A DNA stretch of 64,000 bases from Ruegeria pomeroyi (GCF_021405525.1 NZ_JAGQAG010000001.1:1-64000), one strand, 5' to 3'. Numbered from the stretch's first letter, positions 11,839-20,651 are shown. The notes: a model not told the origin generated them from the sequence alone. Translations and numbers: made by a program.

Positions 11839-12519
11839 TCAGCCCAGCGAGCCGGGCAGATCATCCTTGGCCCGTGGCGCCCGCATTTGCGAGGCCAACC
11901 AGTTGGGACCAGCCAGAAACGGTTTCAACAGCGGGTTCTTCTGCACATCCGCCTTAAACTTTTCGAACTGCATCACATTGTCGATGCGCCGGTCGAGGAA
12001 TTCCCAAGTCGCCTCGTGCGCCGGGCTCTCATCCCCCAACCAATAGAGCACGGTCGCCGAATAGACCGCCGATAGCGTGGCACGTTTGGTATACCAGTTC
12101 ACGTCGTCCGAGGTATCGCCCAAGGCGGTCCAGATCGCATCGCAGGTCTGCCAGATCGCCTTTGCCCCTTCGCCCGCATGGGCGGGCAGGGCAAAGAGGG
12201 TCACACCACGGCGCACCGCCTCTTTGTCCTCGACCGCCTCAAGCCGGAACCGCACCGCCGTCGCAATCCGATCGCGGAATCGGAGGTCCGAGAGATCCTC
12301 CCCAGCGAGCCGTTCCAGCATCGCCACATCACCCCGCGCATGATAGGCCAGCGCCAGATCGACCGCCCCACGCGGGCAGATGGCGCGGGCGAAATCCATG
12401 TCCAGCCCGGCATCGGCGACCGCCGCACGAAAGGTTTCCTCGGTCCAGCCGTCAAAGGCGACATGGGCCAGCGCCGCATCCAGCAGGCGGTTCCGGGCCT
12501 CTTCATAGGTCAGGGACAT
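11839..12519 (-). CDS. COQ9-family ubiquinone biosynthesis protein
   Basis: 226-aa protein of the COQ9 family, which has a TetR-like helical fold and binds lipids; in mitochondria COQ9 helps COQ7 reach its substrate in ubiquinone synthesis. Family features seen: the N-terminal helix segment with GWTEETFRAA, and the C-terminal block WYTKRATLSAVYSATVLYWL followed by a terminal amphipathic region (FLDRRIDNVMQFEKFK). It is restricted to alphaproteobacteria and mitochondria. Two quinone oxidoreductase genes follow. ubiE and ubiB are far away at 49.5-51.8 kb. Confidence 0.87.
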   Translation of the reverse strand: MSLTYEEARNRLLDAALAHVAFDGWTEETFRAAVADAGLDMDFARAICPRGAVDLALAYHARGDVAMLERLAGEDLSDLRFRDRIATAVRFRLEAVEDKEAVRRGVTLFALPAHAGEGAKAIWQTCDAIWTALGDTSDDVNWYTKRATLSAVYSATVLYWLGDESPAHEATWEFLDRRIDNVMQFEKFKADVQKNPLLKPFLAGPNWLASQMRAPRAKDDLPGSLG

Positions 12520-12547
12520 GGGTGATCTCCTTGTTCTGATCCCTATC

Positions 12548-12576
12548 TAGACAACTTGGTCCCGCTTTGCTATACG
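12548..12576 (+). promoter_or_regulatory. Predicted rpsU promoter
   Basis: A -35 like box TAGACA (12548-12553) and a -10 like box TATACG (12571-12576) with 17-nt spacing, 53 nt upstream of the rpsU start codon. It lies in the gap between the divergent COQ9 and rpsU genes. Based on consensus match only. Confidence 0.5.
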
Positions 12577-12628
12577 GCGGGCTCCTGCAAATCCTTGCAA
12601 CTCAACTTAGAAAGGTGGTGAAAACCAC

Positions 12629-12835
12629 ATGCAGGTTAGTGTTCGCGACAACAACGTCGATCAGGCGCTCCGTGCCCTGAAGAAAAAGCTGCAGCGTGAA
12701 GGCGTCTTCCGTGAAATGAAGCTCAAGCAACATTTCGAAAAGCCGTCCGAGAAAAAAGCGCGCGAGAAAGCTGAAGCGATCCGCCGTGCCCGTAAACTGG
12801 CACGCAAGAAAGCCCAGCGCGAAGGGATGCTGTAA
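12629..12835 (+). CDS. rpsU: 30S ribosomal protein S21
   Basis: 68-aa basic protein beginning [20 protein letters not shown], the standard S21 signature. The C-terminal half is a long Arg/Lys/Ala helix ([16 protein letters not shown]). S21 joins the small subunit late, near the platform, and aids translation initiation. A strong ribosome binding site AAGGTGGTG precedes the ATG. It is a single-gene transcript here, with its own predicted promoter and a rho-independent terminator. Confidence 0.98.
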   Translation: MQVSVRDNNVDQALRALKKKLQREGVFREMKLKQHFEKPSEKKAREKAEAIRRARKLARKKAQREGML

Positions 12836-12872
12836 GCGCCTTCGATCCAGCTTGGACACGAAAGAATTGACG

Positions 12873-12905
12873 ACCCCCGCGGCCCCGCCCCGGGGGTTTG
12901 TCTTT
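12873..12905 (+). terminator. Rho-independent terminator after rpsU
   Basis: Stem ACCCCCG (12873-12879) with CGGGGGT (12891-12897), followed by a T-rich tail TTGTCTTTT. It closes the rpsU transcript before the cyclase gene. Confidence 0.85.
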
Positions 12906-13000
12906 TGGAAATCAGCGAATTTGGCTTAACGTGCTGTCATTACCTTCCGCCCTTCGGAACAAAGCAACCGATTAAGCAATTTCCTGACCCAACTGGTGAC

Positions 13001-14251
13001 ATGCGCCGCGACCCGATTCTGAGAAAACTGATTTCCGCGCTGCTGGCCGCACCCAGCCACTTCGACAGCTTGACCGCGCGGGCCTACATACTTCTCAAGA
13101 TCGGGATGCCCTTCGCGACCTTCCTGCATGTTTCCCTGTTGATCATGACCTTCCAGACATCCGCGATGCCACTCGTCTACTGGAACCTCGTGGCGATCCC
13201 AGGGTACCTGCTCTCGCTGTATATGTTGCTCCGGCACGAAAACCTGCTGTTCGCACTCTACTACACGATCATCGAACAGCCCGCGCATGCTCTCTTGGCC
13301 ACGATGGCATTCGGCATGTCTTCGGGCTTGTTCCTGTTCGCCCTCGGGCCAGTCGCCTACGTGCTGTTCTCTCCGTACCATCAATGGCGCACACGGATTC
13401 TTCTGAGCATTTCATTCACTTTCATTTTCACCGAAATTTTTCTCGTCGGTGTCTTCCAAACTCCCTGGTACAGCCCGCCCTCTGGTTGGCTGACCTTTAT
13501 GGCTACGTTCAGCGCTTTCGGAATTGCAGTGGTCGTCGGCCTGTTTGTCGGTTTGAACCAATGGAAAACCGAACGCGCCGAAGACGCCCTCGAAGCCGAG
13601 CACGCGCGCTCCGAGGCGCTGCTCTACAACCTCCTTCCCACCGAGATCGCCGCCCGCCTGAAAGACGCCCCGGACCAGACCATCGCCGACAGCCTCGACC
13701 ACACCGCGATCCTCTTTGCCGATATCGTGGACTTCACCCCCCGATCCGCCAGGATGACGCCCGAAGCCCTGGTCGAATTCCTCAACCGCATCTTCTCCAC
13801 CTTCGACGAACTGGCCACCAAACACGGGCTGGAAAAGATCAAGACCATCGGTGACGCCTACATGGTCGCCGCCGGCCTGCCCCAGCCCGTCGACCGCCCC
13901 GTCCACCGCGTCGCCGAAATGGCCTTCGACATGCTCGCCGCCCTGCGCGACCTCTCCGCCGACCTGAACGACCCCATCGACATCCGCATCGGACTGCACG
14001 CCGGCCCCGTGGTCGCGGGCGTGATCGGGCACAAGAAGCTGTTCTACGACGTCTGGGGCGACACGGTGAACACCGCCTCCCGCATGGAAAGCCACGGCCA
14101 GCCTGGCCGTATCCAGGTCACCGCCGCCGCGCGTGAGGCGCTGAAGGACGCCTATGACTTCGAACCGCGCGGGGCGGTCGAGATCAAGGGGATCGGCAGG
14201 CTGGAGACCTGGTGGCTGACCGCGCGCGGGGCGCCTATCGCTGACGCATGA
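13001..14251 (+). CDS. Membrane-anchored class III adenylate cyclase
   Basis: 416-aa protein. Residues about 30-185 contain around six membrane segments; a short linker with LLYNLLP (about 207-213) leads into a class III cyclase domain (about 233-400). Metal-binding Asp241 (FADIVDF) and Asp285 (TIGDAYM) are present. Lys281 and Asp350 (FYDVWGD) are the adenine-specifying pair, so ATP to cAMP is predicted; transition-state residues Asn357 and Arg361 are also present. The ATG at 13001 is chosen; an upstream in-frame TTG at 12905 falls in the rpsU terminator T tract and is unlikely. The membrane part probably senses an unknown signal. The last 17 nt overlap the convergent DMT transporter gene. 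Confidence 0.88.
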   Translation: MRRDPILRKLISALLAAPSHFDSLTARAYILLKIGMPFATFLHVSLLIMTFQTSAMPLVYWNLVAIPGYLLSLYMLLRHENLLFALYYTIIEQPAHALLATMAFGMSSGLFLFALGPVAYVLFSPYHQWRTRILLSISFTFIFTEIFLVGVFQTPWYSPPSGWLTFMATFSAFGIAVVVGLFVGLNQWKTERAEDALEAEHARSEALLYNLLPTEIAARLKDAPDQTIADSLDHTAILFADIVDFTPRSARMTPEALVEFLNRIFSTFDELATKHGLEKIKTIGDAYMVAAGLPQPVDRPVHRVAEMAFDMLAALRDLSADLNDPIDIRIGLHAGPVVAGVIGHKKLFYDVWGDTVNTASRMESHGQPGRIQVTAAAREALKDAYDFEPRGAVEIKGIGRLETWWLTARGAPIADA

Positions 14252-15236
14252 CGCCGAGGCCGCGCCGGCGGACGATGCGGCGACCGCGCATCGTCTCGCG
14301 GAACAGGATCAGAAGGCCCGAGCCAACGATCAGCAAGAGCCCGATCCAGGTGGACATCACCGGCAGCACCCCGAACACCACATAGCCCCATAGCACCGCC
14401 CAGGGCAGATAGGTGTATTCGAACGGGGTGACGACGCTGGCCTCGGCCATGCGATAGGCCTGGCTGAGCGCGAAGAAGCCGATGCCCGAGGTCACGCCAA
14501 GTGCCGCCAGCGCCAGCCAGTCCATCGGCGCGGGTGCGATCCAGTCGCGGTAGAGGAAGGCAAGGCTCGGGTGCGGCGAGGCGGTTTCCAGCCCCGAGAA
14601 TACCAGCCCCAGCACGGTGCCGCCGACGATATAGACCAGCAGGGTCACCAGCGTCATGGTGCCACCATTGGTGCGGTTGCCCAGTCGCCGGGTGGCGATG
14701 ATCGAGACGGCATAGAACAGCGCCGCCGCCAGTGCCAGCAGGGCTGCCGGTTCGAACACCGCCGCCCCCGGTTGCACGATCACCAGCACCCCCGCCATGC
14801 CGAGAAGCACCGCCAGCCAGCGCCAGATGCCGATCCGCTCGCCCAGGAACACCGCCGCCAGCAGGGTGACAAAGATCGGGGTGGAGAAGGTAATGGCGGC
14901 GGTCTCGGCCAGACCTATGGCGGCCAGCGCCATGTAATAGACGAGATAGGAGGAAAACGCCGCCACCGCACGGGTCAGTTGCAACGGCCACGACCCGATC
15001 TTGAGTGGCCAGGGCGCGCCTTCGTAACGGGCCATCGCAAGCGCAACCGGCAGGGCAAAGACCGAGCGCCAGAACACGATCTGATGCACTGCGAAATCGT
15101 TGCTGAGGCTCTTGATGATCACGTCCTGGATCGGAAAGATCGTGGTGGCGAGCAGCAGGAACAGGATACCTCTCAGCGTGGTCGCGCCCTCGGGCTGGTC
15201 CGCCCCCGCGGAAAGATTCGGATCGGCGGCGGTCAT
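14235..15236 (-). CDS. DMT/EamA-family transporter
   Basis: 333-aa inner-membrane protein with about ten hydrophobic segments arranged as two EamA repeats (about 22-150 and 165-310). The family exports or imports metabolites such as amino acids or S-adenosylmethionine; the substrate here is unknown. A good ribosome binding site AGGAG precedes the ATG by 9 nt. The Arg-rich tail (about 312-333) overlaps the end of the cyclase gene by 17 nt on the opposite strand. There is no operon partner. Confidence 0.85.
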   Translation of the reverse strand: MTAADPNLSAGADQPEGATTLRGILFLLLATTIFPIQDVIIKSLSNDFAVHQIVFWRSVFALPVALAMARYEGAPWPLKIGSWPLQLTRAVAAFSSYLVYYMALAAIGLAETAAITFSTPIFVTLLAAVFLGERIGIWRWLAVLLGMAGVLVIVQPGAAVFEPAALLALAAALFYAVSIIATRRLGNRTNGGTMTLVTLLVYIVGGTVLGLVFSGLETASPHPSLAFLYRDWIAPAPMDWLALAALGVTSGIGFFALSQAYRMAEASVVTPFEYTYLPWAVLWGYVVFGVLPVMSTWIGLLLIVGSGLLILFRETMRGRRIVRRRGLGVMRQR

Positions 15237-15550
15237 CGTGCATGTCTCCTGAGGCTACCGTCATCACGCCCCAGATCGAATCGCCGGTCTTGTCGCGGGG
15301 CGACAGGAGGGTCGCGAACCGGCCCCGTCCTAGCCGCCGGAGCCGGTTTTCTGCCGAACACAGGGTCGTGCGCGCGCGACGCTCCGCCGGGGCCGGATAC
15401 GGGGTGTTGGCCGTGCACCTTCCCGCGCAGCGGATCGGCATCCTCTGGCAAGGCGGCGCCGCGAATCCCCTTTGGAAGCTGTCCGTCTATGCCGCCGCGC
15501 GCTCCTGCGCCAAGACGTAGCCACTCAACACAGCAACAGGACTTTTGACC
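15237..15550. other. Divergent intergenic region, no supported gene
   Basis: 314 nt between the DMT transporter and the CAP-RTX gene. Short open frames exist on both strands but have Arg-rich compositions typical of GC-rich shadow frames and no recognisable start signal. It must contain the two divergent promoters; none could be called with confidence. Confidence 0.5.
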
Positions 15551-16741
15551 ATGTCACAGGCAAGTACTCTCGAAAGAGAAATGCTGGAACTTATCAATGA
15601 CGAGCGGACATCGCGGGGATTGAACCCCGTCCAGCTCGAACTCAAGCTCAACGACGCTTCCGAGGATCACAGCCAGTGGATGCTGGACCGTGATGTGTTC
15701 TCGCATACCGGCGTCAATGGCAGCTCGCCGGGGGATCGTATCGAAAAGACCGGTTTCAAGTTCGAAGGCAACTCGATCTGGGCCGAGAATATCGCCTGGC
15801 AGAGCGAGCGCGGCGCGCCGGGCCTGTCGGATGATGTGCAGAACCTGCACGATTCGCTGATGAACAGCCCTGGTCACCGGGCCAACATCCTTAACCCCGA
15901 CGTGACGCTGGTGGGGATTGGAATCGAGCGCGGTGAATTCGAAGGCTATGACGCCGTCATGGTAACCCAGAATTTCGCGCGTACCGATGCCGAGGTGGAA
16001 TTGGATACAGGTGCGCCGACGCCCGCGCCCGAACCGACGCCTGAACCGACACCCGAGCCGGAGCCTGAGCCGGAGCCTGAGCCGACGCCCGAGCCGGAGC
16101 CGACACCCGAGCCGGAGCCGACGCCCGAGCCGGCGCCGGAACCCGAGCCGACGCCGGAACCCGAGCCGACGCCGGAACCCGGAAACGCTTGCGACGGGGG
16201 CGATGGGCCGGATTTGATCATTGCCGATAAGGCCGGCGGACAGGCCCGTGGCAATGGCGGCAACGATATCATGATCGGTAGTCGCGGCATGGACATCTTC
16301 TGGGGTGATGCGGGCGATGACATCATGATCGGTGGCCACGGCAAGGACAAGCTTGCTGGGGGTGACGGCGATGACATGCTCTTTGGCGGCCGGGGCAAGG
16401 ACATGCTCGCCGGTGGCAAGGGAGATGACTTCATAGCCGGTGGTCGCGGCAAGGACGTGATCGATGGCGGCGAAGGCGACGACCACATGCTGGGCGGCGC
16501 AGGGGCGGATACCTTCCACTTCTCGACCGGCAAGGATGTCGTCTTTGACTTCGGCGAACGCGGTCAGGCCGACATTGTCGATCTCGGCAAGGCTGATGGC
16601 ATCGCCGACTTCGATGATCTCAAGGCCAACCACCTTAGTGAAGTGGATGGCGACTCGGTGATCACCGACGCTGCGGGCAACAGCCTGACCCTGTGCGGTG
16701 TCCAGATGGACATGCTGGACGCGCAGGACTTCCTGTTCTGA
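15551..16741 (+). CDS. Secreted CAP-domain protein with Pro-Glu linker and RTX repeats
   Basis: 396 aa in three parts. Residues about 6-145 form a CAP/SCP domain with the segments WAENIAW and [12 protein letters not shown]. Residues about 153-212 are a linker made almost only of Pro, Glu and Thr (PTPEPEP units). Residues about 215-310 hold repeated GG-x-G-x-D nonapeptides that bind calcium, followed by an acidic C-terminal tail. There is no N-terminal signal peptide; RTX proteins use a C-terminal signal and type I secretion. The ATG at 15551 is preferred over a TTG two codons earlier. No type I transporter gene is nearby. The function of bacterial CAP domains is largely unknown. Confidence 0.88.
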   Translation: MSQASTLEREMLELINDERTSRGLNPVQLELKLNDASEDHSQWMLDRDVFSHTGVNGSSPGDRIEKTGFKFEGNSIWAENIAWQSERGAPGLSDDVQNLHDSLMNSPGHRANILNPDVTLVGIGIERGEFEGYDAVMVTQNFARTDAEVELDTGAPTPAPEPTPEPTPEPEPEPEPEPTPEPEPTPEPEPTPEPAPEPEPTPEPEPTPEPGNACDGGDGPDLIIADKAGGQARGNGGNDIMIGSRGMDIFWGDAGDDIMIGGHGKDKLAGGDGDDMLFGGRGKDMLAGGKGDDFIAGGRGKDVIDGGEGDDHMLGGAGADTFHFSTGKDVVFDFGERGQADIVDLGKADGIADFDDLKANHLSEVDGDSVITDAAGNSLTLCGVQMDMLDAQDFLF

Positions 16742-17920
16742 TCAACCCTCCCGCGGTGCCGGTTCCCAGCGAACCGGCACCGTGATCGGACCTCGGAAGG
16801 CCCAGCCGCCGAACCGGGCCTCGCCATCCAGTGCGAGGCCCGGAAACCGCTTGAAGAGGAGCGGCAGCGCCACTTCTCCGATCAGCGCTTTTGATGCCCA
16901 GGCCCCGGCGCAGAAATGCGGCCCGGCGCCAAAAGAGATCGCCGCAGCAATATCCTGATCCAGGTCGAAGCGGTCTGGATTGGTGAAAACGCTTTCGTCG
17001 CGATTGCCCGATCCGAACATCAAAAACACCCGGTCCTCGGGCTCCAGTGTCACACCCTGCACCGTGGCGCGCTGTGCCACCCGGCGCGGCGACATGCCAA
17101 TGGGCGATATCCAGCGGGCATATTCCTCGAACGCGCGCAGCCAGGCCACCGCGCCCGACCGCAGCCGGGCCAGCGCCTCCGGGTGGCTGAGCACCGCCCA
17201 GGCGGTGCCGGCGATGGCGTCGCGCGGCTCGTTCTGGCCGCCGGATATGGCCAGCTTGATATTGGCGCGGGTCTGCGCGTCGCTGAGGCCCGCGCGGCGC
17301 TGGACCGAGAGCAGCGAATGGTCCGGGGCGGCATCCAGCACCGGGATCATCGCGTCGATATGGGCATCGATCGAGGCGGTGCAGTCGTGACAGCGCGCCT
17401 CGACCGCTGGATCACCCGCGTAATTGGCGCAGCCGTCGATCATGCCCTGACTGACCCGATCCATCTCGGCGACGGTCATGTTGGTCAGCCCGGTGATCAC
17501 CTTGAGCGCCTCGGCCGAGACCGGCATGGCATAGTCGCGCACCAGGTCGCAGGCGCCGCGCGGGGCCAGATCATCCAGAACCCGCTCGGTGGCAGCGCGG
17601 AACTGCGCGGTCCATACCTGTTTCACCGTCTTGGGCGAGACCGTGGGAAAGATCGCCTTGCGCTCGGCCATATGCGCCGCGCCATCCTTGCGCATCATGT
17701 TCTGGCCCATCAGCACGGTCATCAGCCCCTGCGGCTGGTCCGAGGAGAACACCTCGACCCGCTTCTCCTGCTCGAAAATGTCATCGCGCCGGGTAATCAG
17801 CGTTGCGCCCAGTTGCGGCACATAGGCGATGGGCGCCTCGGCCCGCATCCGTTTCAGATCGGGATAGGGATCGGCCCAGAAGGCGCCCGGGTCGATCTCG
17901 TAGACGGGTGCATCCGACAT
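16742..17920 (-). CDS. Cytochrome P450
   Basis: About 392-aa soluble bacterial P450 monooxygenase. The heme-binding loop FGAGPHFCAG holds the axial Cys337, and the K-helix ExxR motif is Glu266-Arg269. The I-helix segment SGGQNEPRD (about 226-234) lacks the usual threonine of AGxxT, so proton delivery may differ. The start at 17920 is preferred over one 7 codons upstream because GGGAG lies ahead of it and the operator region would otherwise be coding. It is divergent from a MarR regulator with two shared palindromic sites between them. No ferredoxin gene is adjacent. The stop abuts the end of the CAP-RTX gene (convergent). The substrate is unknown. Confidence 0.9.
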   Translation of the reverse strand: MSDAPVYEIDPGAFWADPYPDLKRMRAEAPIAYVPQLGATLITRRDDIFEQEKRVEVFSSDQPQGLMTVLMGQNMMRKDGAAHMAERKAIFPTVSPKTVKQVWTAQFRAATERVLDDLAPRGACDLVRDYAMPVSAEALKVITGLTNMTVAEMDRVSQGMIDGCANYAGDPAVEARCHDCTASIDAHIDAMIPVLDAAPDHSLLSVQRRAGLSDAQTRANIKLAISGGQNEPRDAIAGTAWAVLSHPEALARLRSGAVAWLRAFEEYARWISPIGMSPRRVAQRATVQGVTLEPEDRVFLMFGSGNRDESVFTNPDRFDLDQDIAAAISFGAGPHFCAGAWASKALIGEVALPLLFKRFPGLALDGEARFGGWAFRGPITVPVRWEPAPREG

Positions 17921-17932
17921 GGCGCGGCTCCC

Positions 17933-17948
17933 TGTTGTCATGTCAACA
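17933..17948. promoter_or_regulatory. Predicted MarR operator 1
   Basis: TGTTGTCATGTCAACA, with arms TGTTG/CAACA around a CATG core; 14 of 16 positions are symmetric. It lies 13 nt upstream of the P450 start, so binding would block its expression. Confidence 0.65.
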
Positions 17949-17970
17949 TATGATCACTCTGCGCAGAGCC

Positions 17971-17986
17971 TGTTGTCGTGTCAACA
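17971..17986. promoter_or_regulatory. Predicted MarR operator 2
   Basis: TGTTGTCGTGTCAACA, identical to operator 1 except for one central base. The start-to-start distance is 38 bp. It lies 41 nt upstream of the marR start, consistent with autoregulation. Confidence 0.65.
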
Positions 17987-18026
17987 CAAACGCATTACGG
18001 TGCAACGGCATCAGGATCAGGAGCCC

Positions 18027-18539
18027 ATGACCACCGACCTTTCCGACGACCTGTTCCTTGTCCACCCCGACGGAACGGCGGATGGCCCCGCCGCCGCGAC
18101 GCTCAGCTTTACCCGCTCGCCCACGGTCCTGCTCACCTTTGCCGGTAACCGGTTCACTCGAGCGGCAGCGCGGCATTACCAGTCCGAATTCGGCATCGGC
18201 GCCATGGACTGGCGCATGCTGGTGATGCTGACGCGCGAGCCGGACAGCTCGGTCTCGCATGCCGCGCGCACCATCGGAATCGACAAGGCGGCAGTGAGCC
18301 GCTCTTTGCGACGTCTGGAAACGCTGGGGCTGGCGGCGGCCCGAGACGGCGACGAACGGCGCCGCCACTGGACCCTGACCGAGGCTGGGCGCCGGATGCA
18401 TGGCCGTATCCTCGACAGCGCGCTGGAGCGCCAGCGCCGCCTGCTCGACGGCTTCACGCCAGAGGAGGTCGACGCGCTCACCACCTATCTGCGGCGCATC
18501 CTCGACAATATCGAAACGCTGGGCGCCACCGACCCCTAA
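18027..18539 (+). CDS. MarR-family transcriptional regulator
   Basis: 170-aa winged-helix regulator. The core around residues 60-125 contains the DNA-recognition segment SHAARTIGIDKAAVSRSLRRLE and the beta wing AARDGDERRRHWTLTEAGR typical of MarR. The start at 18027 follows AGGAG closely; a longer frame from 17919 would run through the operators and is rejected. It is divergent from the P450 gene and probably represses it and itself through the two matching palindromes. MarR proteins are usually released by phenolic or similar ligands, possibly the P450 substrate (inference). Confidence 0.9.
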   Translation: MTTDLSDDLFLVHPDGTADGPAAATLSFTRSPTVLLTFAGNRFTRAAARHYQSEFGIGAMDWRMLVMLTREPDSSVSHAARTIGIDKAAVSRSLRRLETLGLAAARDGDERRRHWTLTEAGRRMHGRILDSALERQRRLLDGFTPEEVDALTTYLRRILDNIETLGATDP

Positions 18540-18551
18540 ACGCGCCCGCCT

Positions 18552-18615
18552 CTTCATTTCGCTCAAAATACTCTGGGGGGAGCGCCGCAGGCGCGGGGGG
18601 CAGAGCCCCCTGCCC
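18552..18615. repeat. Roseobacter-type intergenic repeat, copy A
   Basis: Begins CTTCATTTCGCTCAAAATAC and ends in a G-run/C-run hairpin (GGGGGC...GCCCCC). It fills the gap between the convergent marR and DUF302 genes. It is closely similar to the repeat at 52827-52876 and more weakly to 43897-43948. It could act as a bidirectional terminator. Confidence 0.6.
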
Positions 18616-18618
18616 GGC

Positions 18619-19482
18619 CTATTCCAGCGCCTTGGCAAAGGTCGCGGTCAACCGTTCGTCCAGCATCGCATGCGGCGGCGCCGAGGTGCCGTAGTGCAGC
18701 TCGGCCAGCGCCACGATACTGTTGAACAGCACCACCGAACCGCCTTCGGGCGCGGCATGGACAAAGAGCTTCTGGCAGAAGGCGTCGACGCCGATCGACG
18801 GGAACTTGGCCATGGCAACGCCACCGGGCGCCGGTCCGCCAAAGAGCAGCAGCACAGCGGGCGGCAGATCGACGCCAAGCGCCGCCGCCTCGGCGGTGAA
18901 ATCGACCTCGCCGAACCAGACGGTATCGGATTGTGCCGCGACGATGGCGCGCAGGCGGGCAACGGTTTCAGGTACGTCATGGGCGCTTTGCAGGGTGAGA
19001 ATGCCGTAACCGTCGGCCAGACCTTCGGTCGGCACCGGCACTGGCGCGACCCCATCCAACCCCTCAAGCGCGGGGGCCAACGCGGCATCAAAGCCGGCCA
19101 GCGCCTCGGTGTCGGCGAGGCCATACCGACGTTTCAGGAAATCGGCGGATGTATAGACAACCTGCACCGCGTCGGCCCCGGCATAGGTCAGCGCCCGGAA
19201 CGGCAGATCAAGCCCGGTGCTGAGGTCCTGCGCCAACAGGGCCGAGTTGACTGCGGCGTCCGAGAACAGTTGGACCCGAGAGGGCGGCATCTCGACCCCC
19301 GCTTCGGCAGCGAGGCGTGCGTGGTCGATATCGACAACCGGTTCAAGGCCAGCTCGGCTCACACCGGCAGCAATCCGTTCGAAGGTCCGATCCACGGCCT
19401 CTTGTGCCGGCGCCGCAAATGCCGGCGCCAGAAATGCCCCAAATGCCAATCCAACGATGGCCACCTTGCTTGCCTGAAACAT
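18619..19482 (-). CDS. Exported protein with two DUF302 domains
   Basis: 287 aa with an N-terminal signal peptide (KVAIVGLAFGAFLAPAFA, cleavage near residue 23). Two DUF302-like modules follow. The first is around 60-120 (RVQLFSDAAVNSALL, LPFRALTYAG, VYTSADFLKRRY) and the second around 200-280 (AVLLLFGGPAPGGVAM, FPSIGVDAFCQKLFV). DUF302 proteins are small alpha/beta dimers of unknown function; a fused tandem would form the dimer within one chain. Periplasmic location is predicted. The PPK2 gene upstream is on the same strand, 87 nt away; a functional link is not evident. Confidence 0.82.
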   Translation of the reverse strand: MFQASKVAIVGLAFGAFLAPAFAAPAQEAVDRTFERIAAGVSRAGLEPVVDIDHARLAAEAGVEMPPSRVQLFSDAAVNSALLAQDLSTGLDLPFRALTYAGADAVQVVYTSADFLKRRYGLADTEALAGFDAALAPALEGLDGVAPVPVPTEGLADGYGILTLQSAHDVPETVARLRAIVAAQSDTVWFGEVDFTAEAAALGVDLPPAVLLLFGGPAPGGVAMAKFPSIGVDAFCQKLFVHAAPEGGSVVLFNSIVALAELHYGTSAPPHAMLDERLTATFAKALE

Positions 19483-19569
19483 GCTCGTTCTCCCGGTTTG
19501 ATCGCTCCGATCTGCCTATGGCGATGGCGCGAGTTGACAAGGACATTCGAGGCAATGAAACGCTCTGGG

Positions 19570-20487
19570 TCAATAGACCTTTGGAACGTAGAGCTCGTCC
19601 GGCAGCACCTGGCGCTCGTAGTCGGGGTTATAACGGCGGTCGGGCAGCGTGACCTTTTCGTGCGGGATGTCCTCGTAGGGTATCTTGGACAACAGATGCT
19701 CGATACAGTTCAGCCGCTCGCGCTTCTTGTCGTTGCCCTCGACGATATACCACGGCGCTTCGGGGATGTTGGTGCGCGCGAACATCTCTTCCTTTGCCTT
19801 GGTATACTGTTCCCAGCGGATCCGGCTTTCCAGGTCCATGGGCGAGAGTTTCCACTGTTTCATCGGGTCATGTACCCGCATCAGGAAGCGCAGTTGCTGT
19901 TCCTCGTCGGTGATTGAGAACCAGTATTTCAGCAGGATGATCCCCGACCGCACCAGCATGCGCTCGAATTCGGGAACGTCCTGGAAGAATTGTTCGACCT
20001 GATCCTCGGTGGCAAAGCCCATCACCCGCTCGACCCCGGCACGGTTGTACCAGGACCGATCGAACAGCACCATTTCCCCGCCCGAGGGCAGATAGGGCAC
20101 GTAGCGCTGGAAATACCACTGGCTCTGCTCGCGGCGCGACGGGGCGGGCAGCGCAACCACCCGTGCAACACGGGGGTTCAACCGCTGGGTAATCCGCTTG
20201 ATCACCCCGCCTTTGCCGGCCGCGTCGCGGCCTTCCATGATGATCAGCACCTTGGAATTCGTATGCTGGACCCAATCCTGCAGCTTGATCAGTTCGGCCT
20301 GAAGCCGCAGCAGGTTGCGGAAATAGACCTGACGGTCGAGCAGATCGGGGCGCTGATCCTTGTAGATCCGGCGGATTTCCATCGACAGCATCGGCTCGCT
20401 GAATTCGATCTCGAAATCCTCGTCCAGCGAATCCTCCAATTCGGCCTCGAGCCAATCCAAGCTGGGGTCGTCGGATTCATGGGTCAA
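19570..20487 (-). CDS. ppk2: Polyphosphate kinase 2
   Basis: 305-aa enzyme of the PPK2 family, which transfers phosphate between polyphosphate and nucleoside mono- or diphosphates. Seen: Walker A GRDAAGKG at about 86-93, the Walker B/lid segment LFDRSWYNRAG at about 141-151, and the conserved stretch RFLMRVHDPMKQWKLSPMD. The single-domain length fits PPK2 class I (NDP substrates), and the acidic N-terminal extension (about 1-35) is typical of such proteins. The class call is inferred from length and motifs. Starts near 20487 with GAGGAG before the ATG. Confidence 0.93.
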   Translation of the reverse strand: MTHESDDPSLDWLEAELEDSLDEDFEIEFSEPMLSMEIRRIYKDQRPDLLDRQVYFRNLLRLQAELIKLQDWVQHTNSKVLIIMEGRDAAGKGGVIKRITQRLNPRVARVVALPAPSRREQSQWYFQRYVPYLPSGGEMVLFDRSWYNRAGVERVMGFATEDQVEQFFQDVPEFERMLVRSGIILLKYWFSITDEEQQLRFLMRVHDPMKQWKLSPMDLESRIRWEQYTKAKEEMFARTNIPEAPWYIVEGNDKKRERLNCIEHLLSKIPYEDIPHEKVTLPDRRYNPDYERQVLPDELYVPKVY

Positions 20488-20651
20488 AATGCGCTCCTCT
20501 CAATACAGTTGCTCCGTCTGCCCTTGCTGGGCGCGTATGACCCTTGCATGTCACAGACAGATGGCAATTTCGTTGCGGGAAATCAAAAACCGGCCACTGT
20601 TGGTGCAAAAATATGCGCCTGCTCCTTGCGGATGCAAGGGTGCTGCAATGC

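Noticed and set aside
12905-13000. TTG-initiated N-terminal extension of the adenylate cyclase
   Set aside because: The TTG lies in the rpsU terminator T tract and the added residues have no membrane or domain character.
15242-15520. 92-codon frame in the DMT/CAP-RTX gap
   Set aside because: No ribosome binding site, Arg-rich product and an overlapping frame on the other strand with equal merit; no evidence for coding.
16020-16190. Regular short repeats that look CRISPR-like
   Set aside because: They encode an in-frame Pro-Thr-Glu linker in the CAP-RTX protein; the units are 6-12 bp with no spacers.
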